Assembly (NCBI RefSeq): GCF_013391105.1
Contig: NZ_CP058335.1
Coordinates: 992,001-1,056,000, forward strand
Source: Natronomonas salina
GTDB lineage: Archaea; Halobacteriota; Halobacteria; Halobacteriales; Haloarculaceae
Length of the DNA: 64,000 nt
Direction of reading: 5' to 3'
Shown here: positions 32,863-40,572 of the stretch, one piece after another
Layout of the letters: every line of letters starts with the position of its first letter
Numbering within the stretch: position 1 is the first letter of the stretch
Position numbers and translations under genes: made by a program
Notes under the pieces: generated by a model
What the model was told of the DNA's origin: nothing
Databases searched by the model: none
Seen by the model: only the letters and a program-made list of their open reading frames with translations

Positions 32863-33095
32863 GGCATCGAACCTACCGCCGGCGCGCGAATAAACCGGTC
32901 AGATAGTTTCCGGTGTAAGGCCGCGTTTCGCGATCTCCCGGCAACGCCGACCGCTTCGGCTACGGGCGGAAATCCGGTGTGAGGGCAGGGTAACGGACGG
33001 TCGGAGACGAACGTTGTGCTTACTCGCCGCGGAAACGTCGGCCCGGCGGCGGCCGGACCACGGGCTTTGGAGCCCCGGTCGGCGGGTCCCGTCGG

Positions 33096-33761
33096 TCACT
33101 CCAGCGGTCGGTCCCGGAGGGCGGCGAGGATCGTCCGCGCCCGCGTCTCGCCGATTCCCTCCACCGCGGTCAGCTCCTCGCGGTCGGCGGCCACCAGCTC
33201 CGCGACGGTCGGGTAGGCCTCGTAGAGCGCGTCGGCCAGCCCGGGACCGATCCCCTCGATGCAGGCGTACATCCGCTTGGCCGTCGGCGCGCTGCGGTTC
33301 GGGACCGAGCCGACGGGCAGGGGGCGACGGGAAGGGTCCTCCAGGTGCTTCCGGCCGAGGCGGACCGCGTAGTCGACCAGGCGCCGGCGGTCGGTACAGG
33401 GGACGACCGGTGCCCCGTACCGCGCGGTGATGGAGGCCATCGACCCGCGGAGGGCTTCCGGCGAGACGCCGGTGTCCAGCCGGTCGAGGTCGCCCATGTC
33501 GCCCTCCAGCAGGACGTACGCGTGGTCGTAGCGGGCGGTCATCCGCTCGACCTGGTCCTCGAGGTCGGTCCCCGAGCGGCTCATCACCCCGGAGACGTAG
33601 TCCCGGAGGGTCTTCCGCTCGACGGCCATCGACTCGACGACCACGTCGTCGGAGTCGAGTCGCTCGACGGTGACCTCGCCGACGTCGTCGTGCTTACGGA
33701 CGGCGTCGATGACGGCCACCGGTTCCCGGTCGTCGACACGCACGTCGACGGTCGTTGCCAT
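33096..33761 (-). CDS. ERCC4/XPF-type nuclease with helix-hairpin-helix
   Basis: A 221-residue protein with an ERCC4 nuclease domain (ESMAVERKTLRDYVSG carries the ERKxxxD signature and an upstream DDRE) and a C-terminal double helix-hairpin-helix (CIEGIGPGLADALYEAYPTVAELVAADREELTAVEGIGE). It lacks the helicase of Hef. The enzyme probably cuts branched DNA at flaps or forks in repair or replication restart. The ATG at 33761 starts a leaderless-looking MATTVDVRVDDRE; an upstream alternative at 33902 adds unlikely residues. It is divergent from the metallophosphoesterase at 33871. Confidence 0.85.
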   Translation of the reverse strand: MATTVDVRVDDREPVAVIDAVRKHDDVGEVTVERLDSDDVVVESMAVERKTLRDYVSGVMSRSGTDLEDQVERMTARYDHAYVLLEGDMGDLDRLDTGVSPEALRGSMASITARYGAPVVPCTDRRRLVDYAVRLGRKHLEDPSRRPLPVGSVPNRSAPTAKRMYACIEGIGPGLADALYEAYPTVAELVAADREELTAVEGIGETRARTILAALRDRPLE

Positions 33762-33870
33762 GGACGCGACTACGCGCCGGTCCCGTGTACGAGTGTCGGT
33801 CGTCCAACAGGACTGTCCGGGTGCCAGCCACCCCCACGCCTTTTGGCGGTCGGCCGAGAACCACCGGTCG

Positions 33871-34521
33871 ATGCTCGTCCTCGGCGACTCCCACGCCACC
33901 ACGCCGGACCGCCGGGAGGCCCTGCTCGAGGCCTACCGCGCCGTCGATCCGGAGGCCGCCCTGCACGTCGGCGACATCGAGTACTACGACCTCCCCCGCC
34001 CGACGTGGTTCGTCGCCGGCAACAACGAGGACTTCGACGTGATCGACGCGCTCCGCGCGGGCGAGCGACCGGACGGCGTCCGGAACGCGAACCTCCTGGC
34101 GAGCACTGCCGCCGACGTCCAGGGGCTCCGCGTCGCCGGCCTCTCGGGGAACTACGCGCCGACCCGCTTCGAGAAGCCCCGCGAGGAGCTCGTCGGCGAC
34201 CGGCGGCGGCACTTCGTCCGCGACGAGATCGGACGGGCCGCCCGGCTGGAGGACGTCGACGTCTTCCTCACACACGAGGCCCCCGAGGGGCTCATCTACT
34301 ACGGGTACGACGCCGGCTGCGAGTACGTCACCGACCTGCTGTCGGTCCTCGACCCCGACCTCTGTCTGGTCGGACACCACCACGTCCACCGGGAGGCCGA
34401 GATCGCCGGCGTCAGGACCGTGTCCCTCTCGCCGGTATGGCAGGGCTACTATACGCTCGACCCGGAGACCCTGGAGCTATCGTACGAGGACACGCCAGTC
34501 GACGCCGAGCCACCCGAGTAG
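33871..34521 (+). CDS. Metallophosphoesterase (YfcE-like)
   Basis: A 216-residue calcineurin-like phosphoesterase. Metal motifs are GDSHA (DxH), VGDIEYYD (GDxxxx-D), GNNEDF (replacing GNHD), THEAPEG and GHHHVHREA. The GNN substitution at the usual GNH occurs in the YfcE-type group. It hydrolyses phosphoesters of unknown substrate. It is divergent from the XPF-type nuclease (110 bp), which might share a promoter region, but no link is implied by sequence. Confidence 0.83.
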   Translation: MLVLGDSHATTPDRREALLEAYRAVDPEAALHVGDIEYYDLPRPTWFVAGNNEDFDVIDALRAGERPDGVRNANLLASTAADVQGLRVAGLSGNYAPTRFEKPREELVGDRRRHFVRDEIGRAARLEDVDVFLTHEAPEGLIYYGYDAGCEYVTDLLSVLDPDLCLVGHHHVHREAEIAGVRTVSLSPVWQGYYTLDPETLELSYEDTPVDAEPPE

Positions 34522-34590
34522 GGGACAGGTCGGCGGGGTGGCCAGGCGTCGCTACCCGGGCGTGAAGATAAGAGAAGCTGAACTGCTCGC

Positions 34591-35232
34591 TCAGTCCGAG
34601 ATGAACTTGTTGTCGCGCCAGTTGACGGTGTTCTCGGACTCGCGCTCGCGGGGGTCGTCGATGACCTCGATGCTGGCGGAACGCTCCTCGCCGTCGACGA
34701 TGCGCGTCGCCTCCAGCTCGTCGTCGACGGCCGCGATGGCCGTCAGCGCGCCCTTGTCGGCGAACTTCGCGAGGTCGCAGAGGACCTCGAACATCGGGTA
34801 CTGCAGTGCGGTGTTCTGGAGGACGGTCTCGCGGTCGCCCTTGAAGCAGGCGTACTCGACGAGCTTCGAGTTGACCTCGACCTCCTGTTCCTGCACCTGC
34901 CCGCCCTCGCCGAAGCTGCTCCACTGCGGGCCGTCGTCGTCGTCACCGCCGCCGCCGGCGGCGCCGTCCTGGGGGTCCGGGGGCGTCTCCTGCCACCCGT
35001 CCTCGGTCTCGTAGAGGCGGTTCTCCGTGATCGACGCCTTCAGCTGCGCCGTCGGCGTGTACTTGGAGATGTTGTCCTCGGCGGCGACGGCACTCACGAT
35101 GAGTGTGTTGTTCCGCCTGGTCACCTCGACGTCCTCGATCTCGACGGGTAGCTCGTACTCGTCGAAGAACTCGTGGACGTCGTCAAGTTTCAGTTCCAGC
35201 GTCGAATGAAGTCTGTAAACACGACTGGTCAT
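34591..35232 (-). CDS. Haloarchaeal conserved protein, DUF7110-type
   Basis: A 213-residue protein starting MTSRVYRLHSTLELKLDDVHEFF. A first domain (residues about 1-90) has VTRRNNTLIVSAVAAEDNISKYTPTAQLKASI. A Gly/Asp linker follows, then a second domain with KLVEYACFKGDRETVLQNTALQYPMFEVLCDLAKFADKGALTAI, and the C-terminus is SENTVNWRDNKFISD. I recall it as a family confined to Halobacteria, numbered DUF7110 from memory. Another ATG at 35283 would add 17 residues; a TATA-like ATTTAAGG centred near 35307 lies 24 nt before it, so the true start is uncertain. GGTATCCCT occurs twice in this 5' region. Confidence 0.72.
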   Translation of the reverse strand: MTSRVYRLHSTLELKLDDVHEFFDEYELPVEIEDVEVTRRNNTLIVSAVAAEDNISKYTPTAQLKASITENRLYETEDGWQETPPDPQDGAAGGGGDDDDGPQWSSFGEGGQVQEQEVEVNSKLVEYACFKGDRETVLQNTALQYPMFEVLCDLAKFADKGALTAIAAVDDELEATRIVDGEERSASIEVIDDPRERESENTVNWRDNKFISD

Positions 35233-35358
35233 GGTATCCCTGTCCCACAGAGGGCCGGTATCCCTCTGACGCGAGTGGTCCATCGAAGTGTAGGGGTTCC
35301 ACCCTTAAATCACCTGCCCTTCGCCGTGGGCCTCATTACCACACGCGTAACCGACCGT

Positions 35359-35697
35359 TCAGACCGTTAGGGTCTCCGACAACTCGCCGGCCTCGTCGAG
35401 CTCCTCGAGGACGTCGCTGCCGCCGACGAACTCGCCGTCGACGTACGCCTGCGGGATCGTCGTCCAGCCGCTGTGCCGCTCCAGGGCGGCGCGGAACTCC
35501 TCTATCGACGCCAGCACGTCGACGCACTCCACGTCGTCGCGGTGTCGCCGGATGCGGTTCAGCGCCGCCTCGGAGTAGCCGCACTCCGGGGCCATGGCGG
35601 CCCCCTTCATGAACAGGACGACCTCGTTGTCCGCGATGGTCTCGTCGACCAGTTCGTCGACCTCGTCCTGGGGTAACCCCTCTGTATCGAACGACAT
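35359..35697 (-). CDS. Monothiol glutaredoxin (Grx4/GrxD family)
   Basis: A 112-residue protein with the glutaredoxin fold. FMKGAAMAPECGYSEAALNRI carries a single Cys (C39) in CGYS, the class II monothiol site, and TTIPQAYVDGEFVGGSDVLEEL is the GSH-binding loop. These proteins carry or transfer [2Fe-2S] clusters. The short N-terminal extension (SFDTEGLPQDEVDELVDETI) is usual for haloarchaeal members. It starts at ATG 35697, and is divergent from a thioredoxin-reductase-like gene with CXXC, so the two may act in one redox system. Confidence 0.88.
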   Translation of the reverse strand: MSFDTEGLPQDEVDELVDETIADNEVVLFMKGAAMAPECGYSEAALNRIRRHRDDVECVDVLASIEEFRAALERHSGWTTIPQAYVDGEFVGGSDVLEELDEAGELSETLTV

Positions 35698-35809
35698 ACT
35701 CGGCGTAGGCTCCGCCTTCGGAAAGCCGTTGCGTCCTCGGGCCGCTCGCTGGCGCGGCGCCGACACGATGGCCCCGGAGTTAAGCCCGTGGACGGAATAC
35801 GACGTTGCG

Positions 35810-36844
35810 ATGACCGACCACTACCAGGTGACCGTCGTCGGCGGCGGCCCCGCCGGGCTGACGACGGCGCTGTACACGACGCGTCTCGGCCACGACACCG
35901 CGGTCGTCAACCGCGGCGGCGGCCGCGCGGCGATGATGCTCGACACGCACAACGTCATCGGCGTCACCGAGGACGTCTCGGGCAACGAGTTCCTCGAGAC
36001 CGCCATCGAGCAGGTCCAGGCCTACGGCGCCGACTACTTCCGCGACTACGTCTCCGACGTCGAGCCGACCGACGAGGGGTTCCGCGTCGACGTCAGCGAC
36101 GGCGCGTTCACGACCGACCACGTGGTCCTGGCGACCGGCTTCACCGACGAGCGTCCCGACCCGCCGCTGCCCCGCACGGGCCGCGGCCTCCACTACTGTC
36201 TCCACTGCGACGCCTACATGTTCGTCGACGAGCCGGTGTTCGTGATGGGCACCGGCGACTCCGCCGCCTACGTCGCGATGATCATGCTCAACTTCACGCC
36301 GGAGGTCGACGTCCTGACCCGCGGCGACGACCCGCAGTGGTCCGAGGAGACCGCGGTGATGCTCGAGAACCACCCCGTCGACGTGATCCACGAGGACATC
36401 TCCGCCATGGAGAACGACGACGACGGCTGGCTGCGGGCCTTCGAGTTCGAGGACGGGACGCGCCGCGAGTACCGCGGCGGCTTCCCGATGTACGGCTCCG
36501 ACTACAACACCGAACTCGCCGAGTCCCTCGGCGTCGAACTCAACGACGACGGGACCATCGCCGTCGACGACCACGGCCGGACGAGCGTCGACGGCGTCTA
36601 CGCCGTCGGCGACGTCACGCCGGGCCACAACCAGATCCCCGTCGCGATGGGCGAGGGCGCCCGCTGCGGCATCGGCAACCACTACGACCTCCGGGCCTTC
36701 CCCCGCTCGCTCGACGACATCGAGGAGCAGGGCTCCGTCACCGCCGACGACGTCCCCGGCATCTCCGACCGTCTCCGCGAGCGCGCCCACGCGCACGAGG
36801 GCGGGCCGGGCGGCGATCCGGCGGCGGCCACCGACGACGACTGA
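35810..36844 (+). CDS. Thioredoxin reductase-like flavoprotein with CXXC
   Basis: A 344-residue flavoprotein. FAD binding VTVVGGGPAGLTTALYTTRLG is at residues about 8-28, and the active disulfide is in LHYCLHCDAYMF (CLHC, replacing the usual CATC). NADPH binding VFVMGTGDSAAYVAMIMLN and the second FAD motif DGVYAVGDVTPGHNQIPVAMGEGARCG follow. It is longer than TrxB because of an acidic C-terminal extension after residue 300. A partner thioredoxin is not adjacent; the divergent neighbour is a monothiol glutaredoxin. A TATA-like GAGTTAAG lies 29 nt upstream of ATG 35810. Confidence 0.85.
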   Translation: MTDHYQVTVVGGGPAGLTTALYTTRLGHDTAVVNRGGGRAAMMLDTHNVIGVTEDVSGNEFLETAIEQVQAYGADYFRDYVSDVEPTDEGFRVDVSDGAFTTDHVVLATGFTDERPDPPLPRTGRGLHYCLHCDAYMFVDEPVFVMGTGDSAAYVAMIMLNFTPEVDVLTRGDDPQWSEETAVMLENHPVDVIHEDISAMENDDDGWLRAFEFEDGTRREYRGGFPMYGSDYNTELAESLGVELNDDGTIAVDDHGRTSVDGVYAVGDVTPGHNQIPVAMGEGARCGIGNHYDLRAFPRSLDDIEEQGSVTADDVPGISDRLRERAHAHEGGPGGDPAAATDDD

Positions 36845-36861
36845 GAGGCGAGTCGCCGTTC

Positions 36862-36957
36862 CCACGAACGCGCCATCCTCGTCACTCCTACCCAACTAAG
36901 GTCGGTGGGTGTTCGTGGACCGACCTGGCACAATATTATCGCAGTTGTCCACCGACC
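36862..36957. promoter_or_regulatory. Operator-like inverted repeats upstream of AbrB-PhoU regulator
   Basis: GGTCGGT (36900-36906) is complementary to ACCGACC (36919-36925), and a third copy of ACCGACC is at 36951-36957. CCACGAAC (about 36862-36869) is complementary to GTTCGTGG (36911-36918). Together these are two interleaved inverted repeats plus one extra half-site, just before the TATA-like elements. Confidence 0.4.
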
Positions 36958-36963
36958 CGGATA

Positions 36964-36980
36964 TATAGTGAATATTAAGG
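36964..36980 (+). promoter_or_regulatory. Overlapping TATA-like elements for AbrB-PhoU regulator
   Basis: TATAG (36964-36968) and AATATTAAGG (36971-36980) lie 25-40 nt before ATG 37004. The second would give a leaderless transcript; the first would leave a short leader with GGGGGGTGA (36994-37002), a Shine-Dalgarno-like block close to the start codon. Confidence 0.4.
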
Positions 36981-37003
36981 CCGCGCGTCGCCTGGGGGGT
37001 GAC

Positions 37004-38038
37004 ATGGAAACACGCAAAGTGCAGCGGCTTGGGCCGTCGACGCTGGCGATGACCCTCCCCGCCGAGTGGGCCGCCGCCCAGGACGTCGAGAAAGGCGACG
37101 AGGTGTCGCTGCGGATGGGCAGCAAGGGGACGCTCACCGTCATGCCGGAGTCGGTCCAGCAGGAGGAGAGCGAGGCGGTCATCCACGCCCAGAACCTCGA
37201 CGCCGACGCCGTCGAGCGCGCCATCGTCGCCCAGTACGTGCTGGGCCGCCGCATCATCCACGTCGAGGTCGAGGACGGCGGCACCCTCGACTCCGCGCAG
37301 ATCAACGCGGTCTATAACGCCGAGACGCAGCTGATGGGCCTCGGCGTCATCGAGGAGACGCCCGAGCGCATCGCCATCCGCTGTTCGGTCGACCCCGAGG
37401 ACTTCACCCTCGACAACCTCCTGGAGCGCCTGGAGTCCACCGGCTCGACGATGCGGAACGAGGCCATCAAGGCGCTCGCGCACGGCAACCCCGACCTCGC
37501 CCAGCGCGCGCTCAACCGCGAGCGGCAGGCCAACAAGATCTTCGTCCTGCTCCTGCGCCTCATCTTCACCGCCTACCAGAACCCCAACCTCGCCCGCGCC
37601 GTCGGCCTCGACTCCGGCTTCCCGCTCATCGGCTACCGCTCCATCGCCAAGAACCTCGAACTGACAGCCGACAACGCCGAGGACATCGCCGAGATCGTCC
37701 TCGAGACCGAGGGCCACTCACTGAACGTCGACCAGGCGACGATGCGCCGCATCCGGGAGTTCACCGACCAGGTCAACGAGATCACCGAACTCGGCGTCCG
37801 CGCCGCCGTCGAGCGCGACTACGACATGGCCATCGAGACCCGCCAGAAGTTCGCCGAGGTCCGCAACCGAGAGATCGAGATCCTCGACGACCTCGAGGAG
37901 ATGTCCAACGAGGACCTCCTCCGCGTGCGAGAGGTACTCGTCAGCCTCGGCCAGACCGCCCAGTACGCCGTCCGGAACGCCGAGATCGCGACGAACCTCG
38001 CGCTCAACGAGGAGAGCGAGCACGTGACGATTCAATAG
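37004..38038 (+). CDS. PhoU-like regulator with N-terminal AbrB/SpoVT domain
   Basis: A 344-residue regulator. Residues about 1-50 form an AbrB/SpoVT DNA-binding domain: RKVQRLGPSTLAMTLPAEWA, then KGDEVSLRMGSKGTLTVMP. The remaining 290 residues contain two PhoU helical repeats with the conserved metal-binding (D/E)xxxD motifs, as in NALAHGNPDLAQRALNRERQANK and NEDLLRVREVLVS. Haloarchaeal PhoU-AbrB fusions act in phosphate signalling. No pst genes are adjacent, so its target is not clear. It has inverted repeats and tandem TATA elements upstream, consistent with autoregulation. The stop codon is followed four bases later by hairpin repeat copy B. Confidence 0.9.
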   Translation: METRKVQRLGPSTLAMTLPAEWAAAQDVEKGDEVSLRMGSKGTLTVMPESVQQEESEAVIHAQNLDADAVERAIVAQYVLGRRIIHVEVEDGGTLDSAQINAVYNAETQLMGLGVIEETPERIAIRCSVDPEDFTLDNLLERLESTGSTMRNEAIKALAHGNPDLAQRALNRERQANKIFVLLLRLIFTAYQNPNLARAVGLDSGFPLIGYRSIAKNLELTADNAEDIAEIVLETEGHSLNVDQATMRRIREFTDQVNEITELGVRAAVERDYDMAIETRQKFAEVRNREIEILDDLEEMSNEDLLRVREVLVSLGQTAQYAVRNAEIATNLALNEESEHVTIQ

Positions 38039-38043
38039 AACCG

Positions 38044-38260
38044 TTTTGCACGGCGGGCCTCGCTCTGCTCGGCCCGCCGGCAAAACCGTTCATGAAAAAG
38101 ACACGTCGGCCCTCCCTCAGGAAGACTCCCTTCGGTCGTCTTCCAGGGCTCCCGCTCGCTTCGCTCGCGGGACCTCCGGTCGGGCCTTGGTCCCGCGCTC
38201 CCGCCGATCGCGTGGTGAACCGCCTCGGGGGTGACCTTCGGACACCCCCTCGGCGGATGC
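38044..38260 (+). repeat. Hairpin-array repeat element, copy B
   Basis: A 217-bp element beginning 6 bp after the stop codon of the PhoU-like gene. Hairpin 1 is TTTTGC, bulged A, CGGCGGGCC/GGCCCGCCG with loop TCGCTCTGCTC, then GCAAAA. Hairpin 2 is GGAAGAC/GTCTTCC with loop TCCCTTCGGTC (38120-38144). A third one (TCCCGC/GCGGGA) has loop TCGCTTCGCTC. A last one is GGGGGTG/CACCCCC with loop ACCTTCGGA (38227-38249). It ends GCGGATGC. Compared with copy A, stem bases change in pairs while loops and ends remain. Confidence 0.75.
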
Positions 38261-38277
38261 GTTCGTTTACAGATGGT

Positions 38278-38770
38278 TCAATCCGCAGCGGCGGTCTCCC
38301 CATCACCTGCTTTTGCGGATGTCCCGGTCTCCTTCCGTACCCGCAGCGGATTTCGCGAGACCGTCCGGCACTCGAACGACGGGTGCTCGGCGAAGTGCCG
38401 GACGACCATGTGTCGACGGGAGCCCGTGATGCCCGTCCGACCCACCGCGTCGGCATCGAAGGTCTCGGGTAACCGCTCGTAGAGCCGCTCCAGGCGGTCG
38501 AACGACTCGAAGACCTTCCGGTTACCCGCCGACTCGGCCGCCCGCCGAGAGACGACGTACGTGCCGTCGGCGCGGTACTCCCCCGCGGTGCGGAAGAACT
38601 CCTCGCGAGACTCCAGGGCGTCGCCGATGGCCTCGGCTAGCTGGTTCGCTTCCTCGCGGGATAACTCGTGTTCGGCGCCGTCGACGGTCAGGAAGACCGT
38701 GTCTGCGTCGGTATTTGCGGTAATTTCACTACTGGAGAACTCGATCCGGAGAGTGACTACTCCGTTCCAT
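38278..38770 (-). pseudogene. DUF7528-like haloarchaeal gene with 5' frameshift
   Basis: The minus strand has an open frame of about 160 codons ending at TGA 38278-38280. It reads TVFLTVDGAEHELSREEANQ, FFRTAGEYRADGTYVVSRR, VFESFDRLERLYERLP, then GRTGITGSRRHMVVRHFAEH and RNPLRVRKE. This matches a conserved family confined to Halobacteria (DUF7528 from memory). No ATG, GTG or TTG opens this frame. A promoter-placed ATG at 38770 (TATA at about 38793-38800) is one base out of frame and stops after 13 codons. A single extra base between 38758 and 38770 would explain it. Either a pseudogene or a sequencing error. Confidence 0.6.
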
Positions 38771-38810
38771 ACGGGGTAGTCGGACCGGAACGATATAGTT
38801 TTGACGCCGG

Positions 38811-39929
38811 TCAGAGACCGATATCGTCGTCCTCGGCGGCGGTGGCGGTCGGAGTTGTCGTCGAATCGGAAGGTGTCGGCGTCTCGTCGTCCGTCGGCGT
38901 CGGTGTCGCAGAGTCACTGTCACCGTCGTCGGCGTTCGCGTCGGCCTCACCGCCGCCGTTCGTCTGGTTCTTCGTACCGAAGATGTCCGTCTCGATGGTC
39001 TCCTCGTAGGTGAGTTCGTCCAGCGGGACGCGGACGGTGTTGCCCGTCGGCAGCTCCACGAGCGCGTAGAACTCGATGCGGAGGTCCGTCACCTGGTCGT
39101 TGCGGAGGTGGGTCACCCACCAGTCGTCGAGCCGCTGGTTCTGCATCAGGGTGCGCGTCTCGAGGGTCTCCGTGCCGCCGCCGGGGATGACGTAGGAGCC
39201 CTCCGAGCGGCCCTCGCCGACCTGCACGTCGTTCATCGTGATCTCGTAGCCGACCTCGGTGATCACGTACGGCTCGACCTGCGGGTTGTACACCTCGAAC
39301 TCCATGTCGATGGGCGTCTCCCGCTCGGTGGCCTGCCCCCAGGCGGCGCTGGTGCGGTTGACGTAGAGTATCGGGTTGCTCGCCGTCGGCGGCGGGTTCT
39401 CGGTCTCCACGGGCCGGGTCTCGTTGGAGTTGAACTGGCCGATGAGGTCGGTCTCGATCTCCCGCTGCTGGGTGACGTCGAACTCGCGGTTCCCGAGGAC
39501 GGACGTCTCGACGGTGGCGTTGATCGAGACGACGGTCCGCTCGCCGTTGTTCACGTGGCTCTTCCACCATGGCGGGATCCGCGTGTTGTTCATCTCGGAG
39601 GTGAACGCCTGGGTGGAGTTGCCGGTGTCGACGTCGAGGCCGACGCCGCCGCCCTCGGCCATCGGCACGTCGTTCATCCGGACCGTGTAGTCGATCTCCG
39701 TGTCGCCGAGCTGGACGCCGACGGGGTTGGGGTTGTGCACGACGAGGTCGGTGTGGATCACCGTCGTCTCGTCGGTCACGTCCCCGAAGCGGTTCTCGAC
39801 GCCCACCACAGACGGCGCGCCGACGGCGCCGACGGCGAACGCGCCCACCAGCGAGGCGACGAGCACGCCGACGACGGCGGCCGCGACCTTCAGTTTCGCG
39901 ACCCCGAGCAATCCACGGTCGGTGGTCAT
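38811..39929 (-). CDS. LEA type 2 family protein, membrane-anchored
   Basis: A 372-residue protein. After MTTDRGLLGVAKLKVAAAVV there is one transmembrane helix (about residues 12-36), and the extracytoplasmic part has two LEA-2 (WHy-type) beta-sandwich domains: first around HTDLVVHNPNPVGVQLGDTEIDYTVRMNDV, second around FEVYNPQVEPYVITEVGYEITMNDVQVGEG. An acidic Thr/Pro stalk with TPTPTDDETPTPSDSTTTPT follows at the C-terminus. LEA-2 domains are implicated in protein and membrane protection in dry or salty conditions. Its stop is 40 bp before the start region of the frameshifted DUF7528-like gene. Confidence 0.85.
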   Translation of the reverse strand: MTTDRGLLGVAKLKVAAAVVGVLVASLVGAFAVGAVGAPSVVGVENRFGDVTDETTVIHTDLVVHNPNPVGVQLGDTEIDYTVRMNDVPMAEGGGVGLDVDTGNSTQAFTSEMNNTRIPPWWKSHVNNGERTVVSINATVETSVLGNREFDVTQQREIETDLIGQFNSNETRPVETENPPPTASNPILYVNRTSAAWGQATERETPIDMEFEVYNPQVEPYVITEVGYEITMNDVQVGEGRSEGSYVIPGGGTETLETRTLMQNQRLDDWWVTHLRNDQVTDLRIEFYALVELPTGNTVRVPLDELTYEETIETDIFGTKNQTNGGGEADANADDGDSDSATPTPTDDETPTPSDSTTTPTATAAEDDDIGL

Positions 39930-40039
39930 CGTCCGAGCGAATGGGGTGGCCCAGCATATACTCTGTGGCTCCCAGCGGGCCGCTCGGCCGGCGAACCGCG
40001 ACCGGTGGGATTTATGTTCGGCGTGCCGTACGGCCGGAC

Positions 40040-40228
40040 ATGGAGACCGTCACGATGTCGGACAAGGGTGTCGCGCTGCCGCTGGTGTTCGGGGCCATCG
40101 CCGTCATTGCGGCCGTCGGACTGACCGTGTTCGGGTTCACCGGCGACCAGGTCGCCGCCGGCTACTCGTTCGCCCTCGCGATGCTGGCCGGGTCGCTGTC
40201 AGTCGCGGCCTACCACGTCTACCCCTGA
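40040..40228 (+). CDS. Small membrane protein (DUF7525-like)
   Basis: A 62-residue protein with two transmembrane helices (PLVFGAIAVIAAVGLTVFGF and GYSFALAMLAGSLSVAAYHV) joined by TGDQVAA. It resembles a Halobacteria-specific small family that I recall as DUF7525; the role is unknown. ATG 40040 or 40055 (METVTMSDKG) may be the start. It is followed by the HTH gene on the same strand with 38 bp between. Confidence 0.7.
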   Translation: METVTMSDKGVALPLVFGAIAVIAAVGLTVFGFTGDQVAAGYSFALAMLAGSLSVAAYHVYP

Positions 40229-40266
40229 AGGAACGCCCTTATGCCGTTCCCCGCCCTACACGTACT

Positions 40267-40491
40267 ATGAGCGACCTGAGCGACGAAGACGAGCGGATCC
40301 TCTCGCACCTGCGCGAGCGCGCCCAGGGCGGCGACCGCTACTTCCGCGCGAAGCACGTCGCCGAGGCCATCGGCCTGACGGCCAAGCAGGTCGGCGCGCG
40401 CCTGCCGCGGCTCGCCGAGCACTCCGAGGACGTCGACATCGAGAAGTGGTCGCGTGCGCGCTCGACGACCTGGCGCGTCACCCCGGAGTGA
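40267..40491 (+). CDS. Small HTH protein (DUF7123-like)
   Basis: A 74-residue DNA-binding-like protein: MSDLSDEDERILSHLRERAQ, a helix-turn-helix (FRAKHVAEAIGLTAKQVGARLPRLAE), and a wing (DVDIEKWSRARSTTWRVTPE). The family (DUF7123 from memory) is found in Halobacteria. Such small winged-helix proteins may bind promoters or other proteins. Start ATG 40267. It follows the small membrane protein closely and could be in one transcript. Confidence 0.75.
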   Translation: MSDLSDEDERILSHLRERAQGGDRYFRAKHVAEAIGLTAKQVGARLPRLAEHSEDVDIEKWSRARSTTWRVTPE

Positions 40492-40572
40492 CCCCGACCG
40501 CTCGTTTCTCGGACCACCCGCCAGTGCGCACACAAGAGCCGCCCTTTTACCGACGCCCCTCGATTTAGCAGT

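Noticed and set aside
32899-33099. A 66-codon minus-strand frame in the spacer before the XPF-type nuclease
   Set aside because: It is highly basic (many Arg and Ser) and overlaps the 3' end of the nuclease gene; no promoter or domain supports it.
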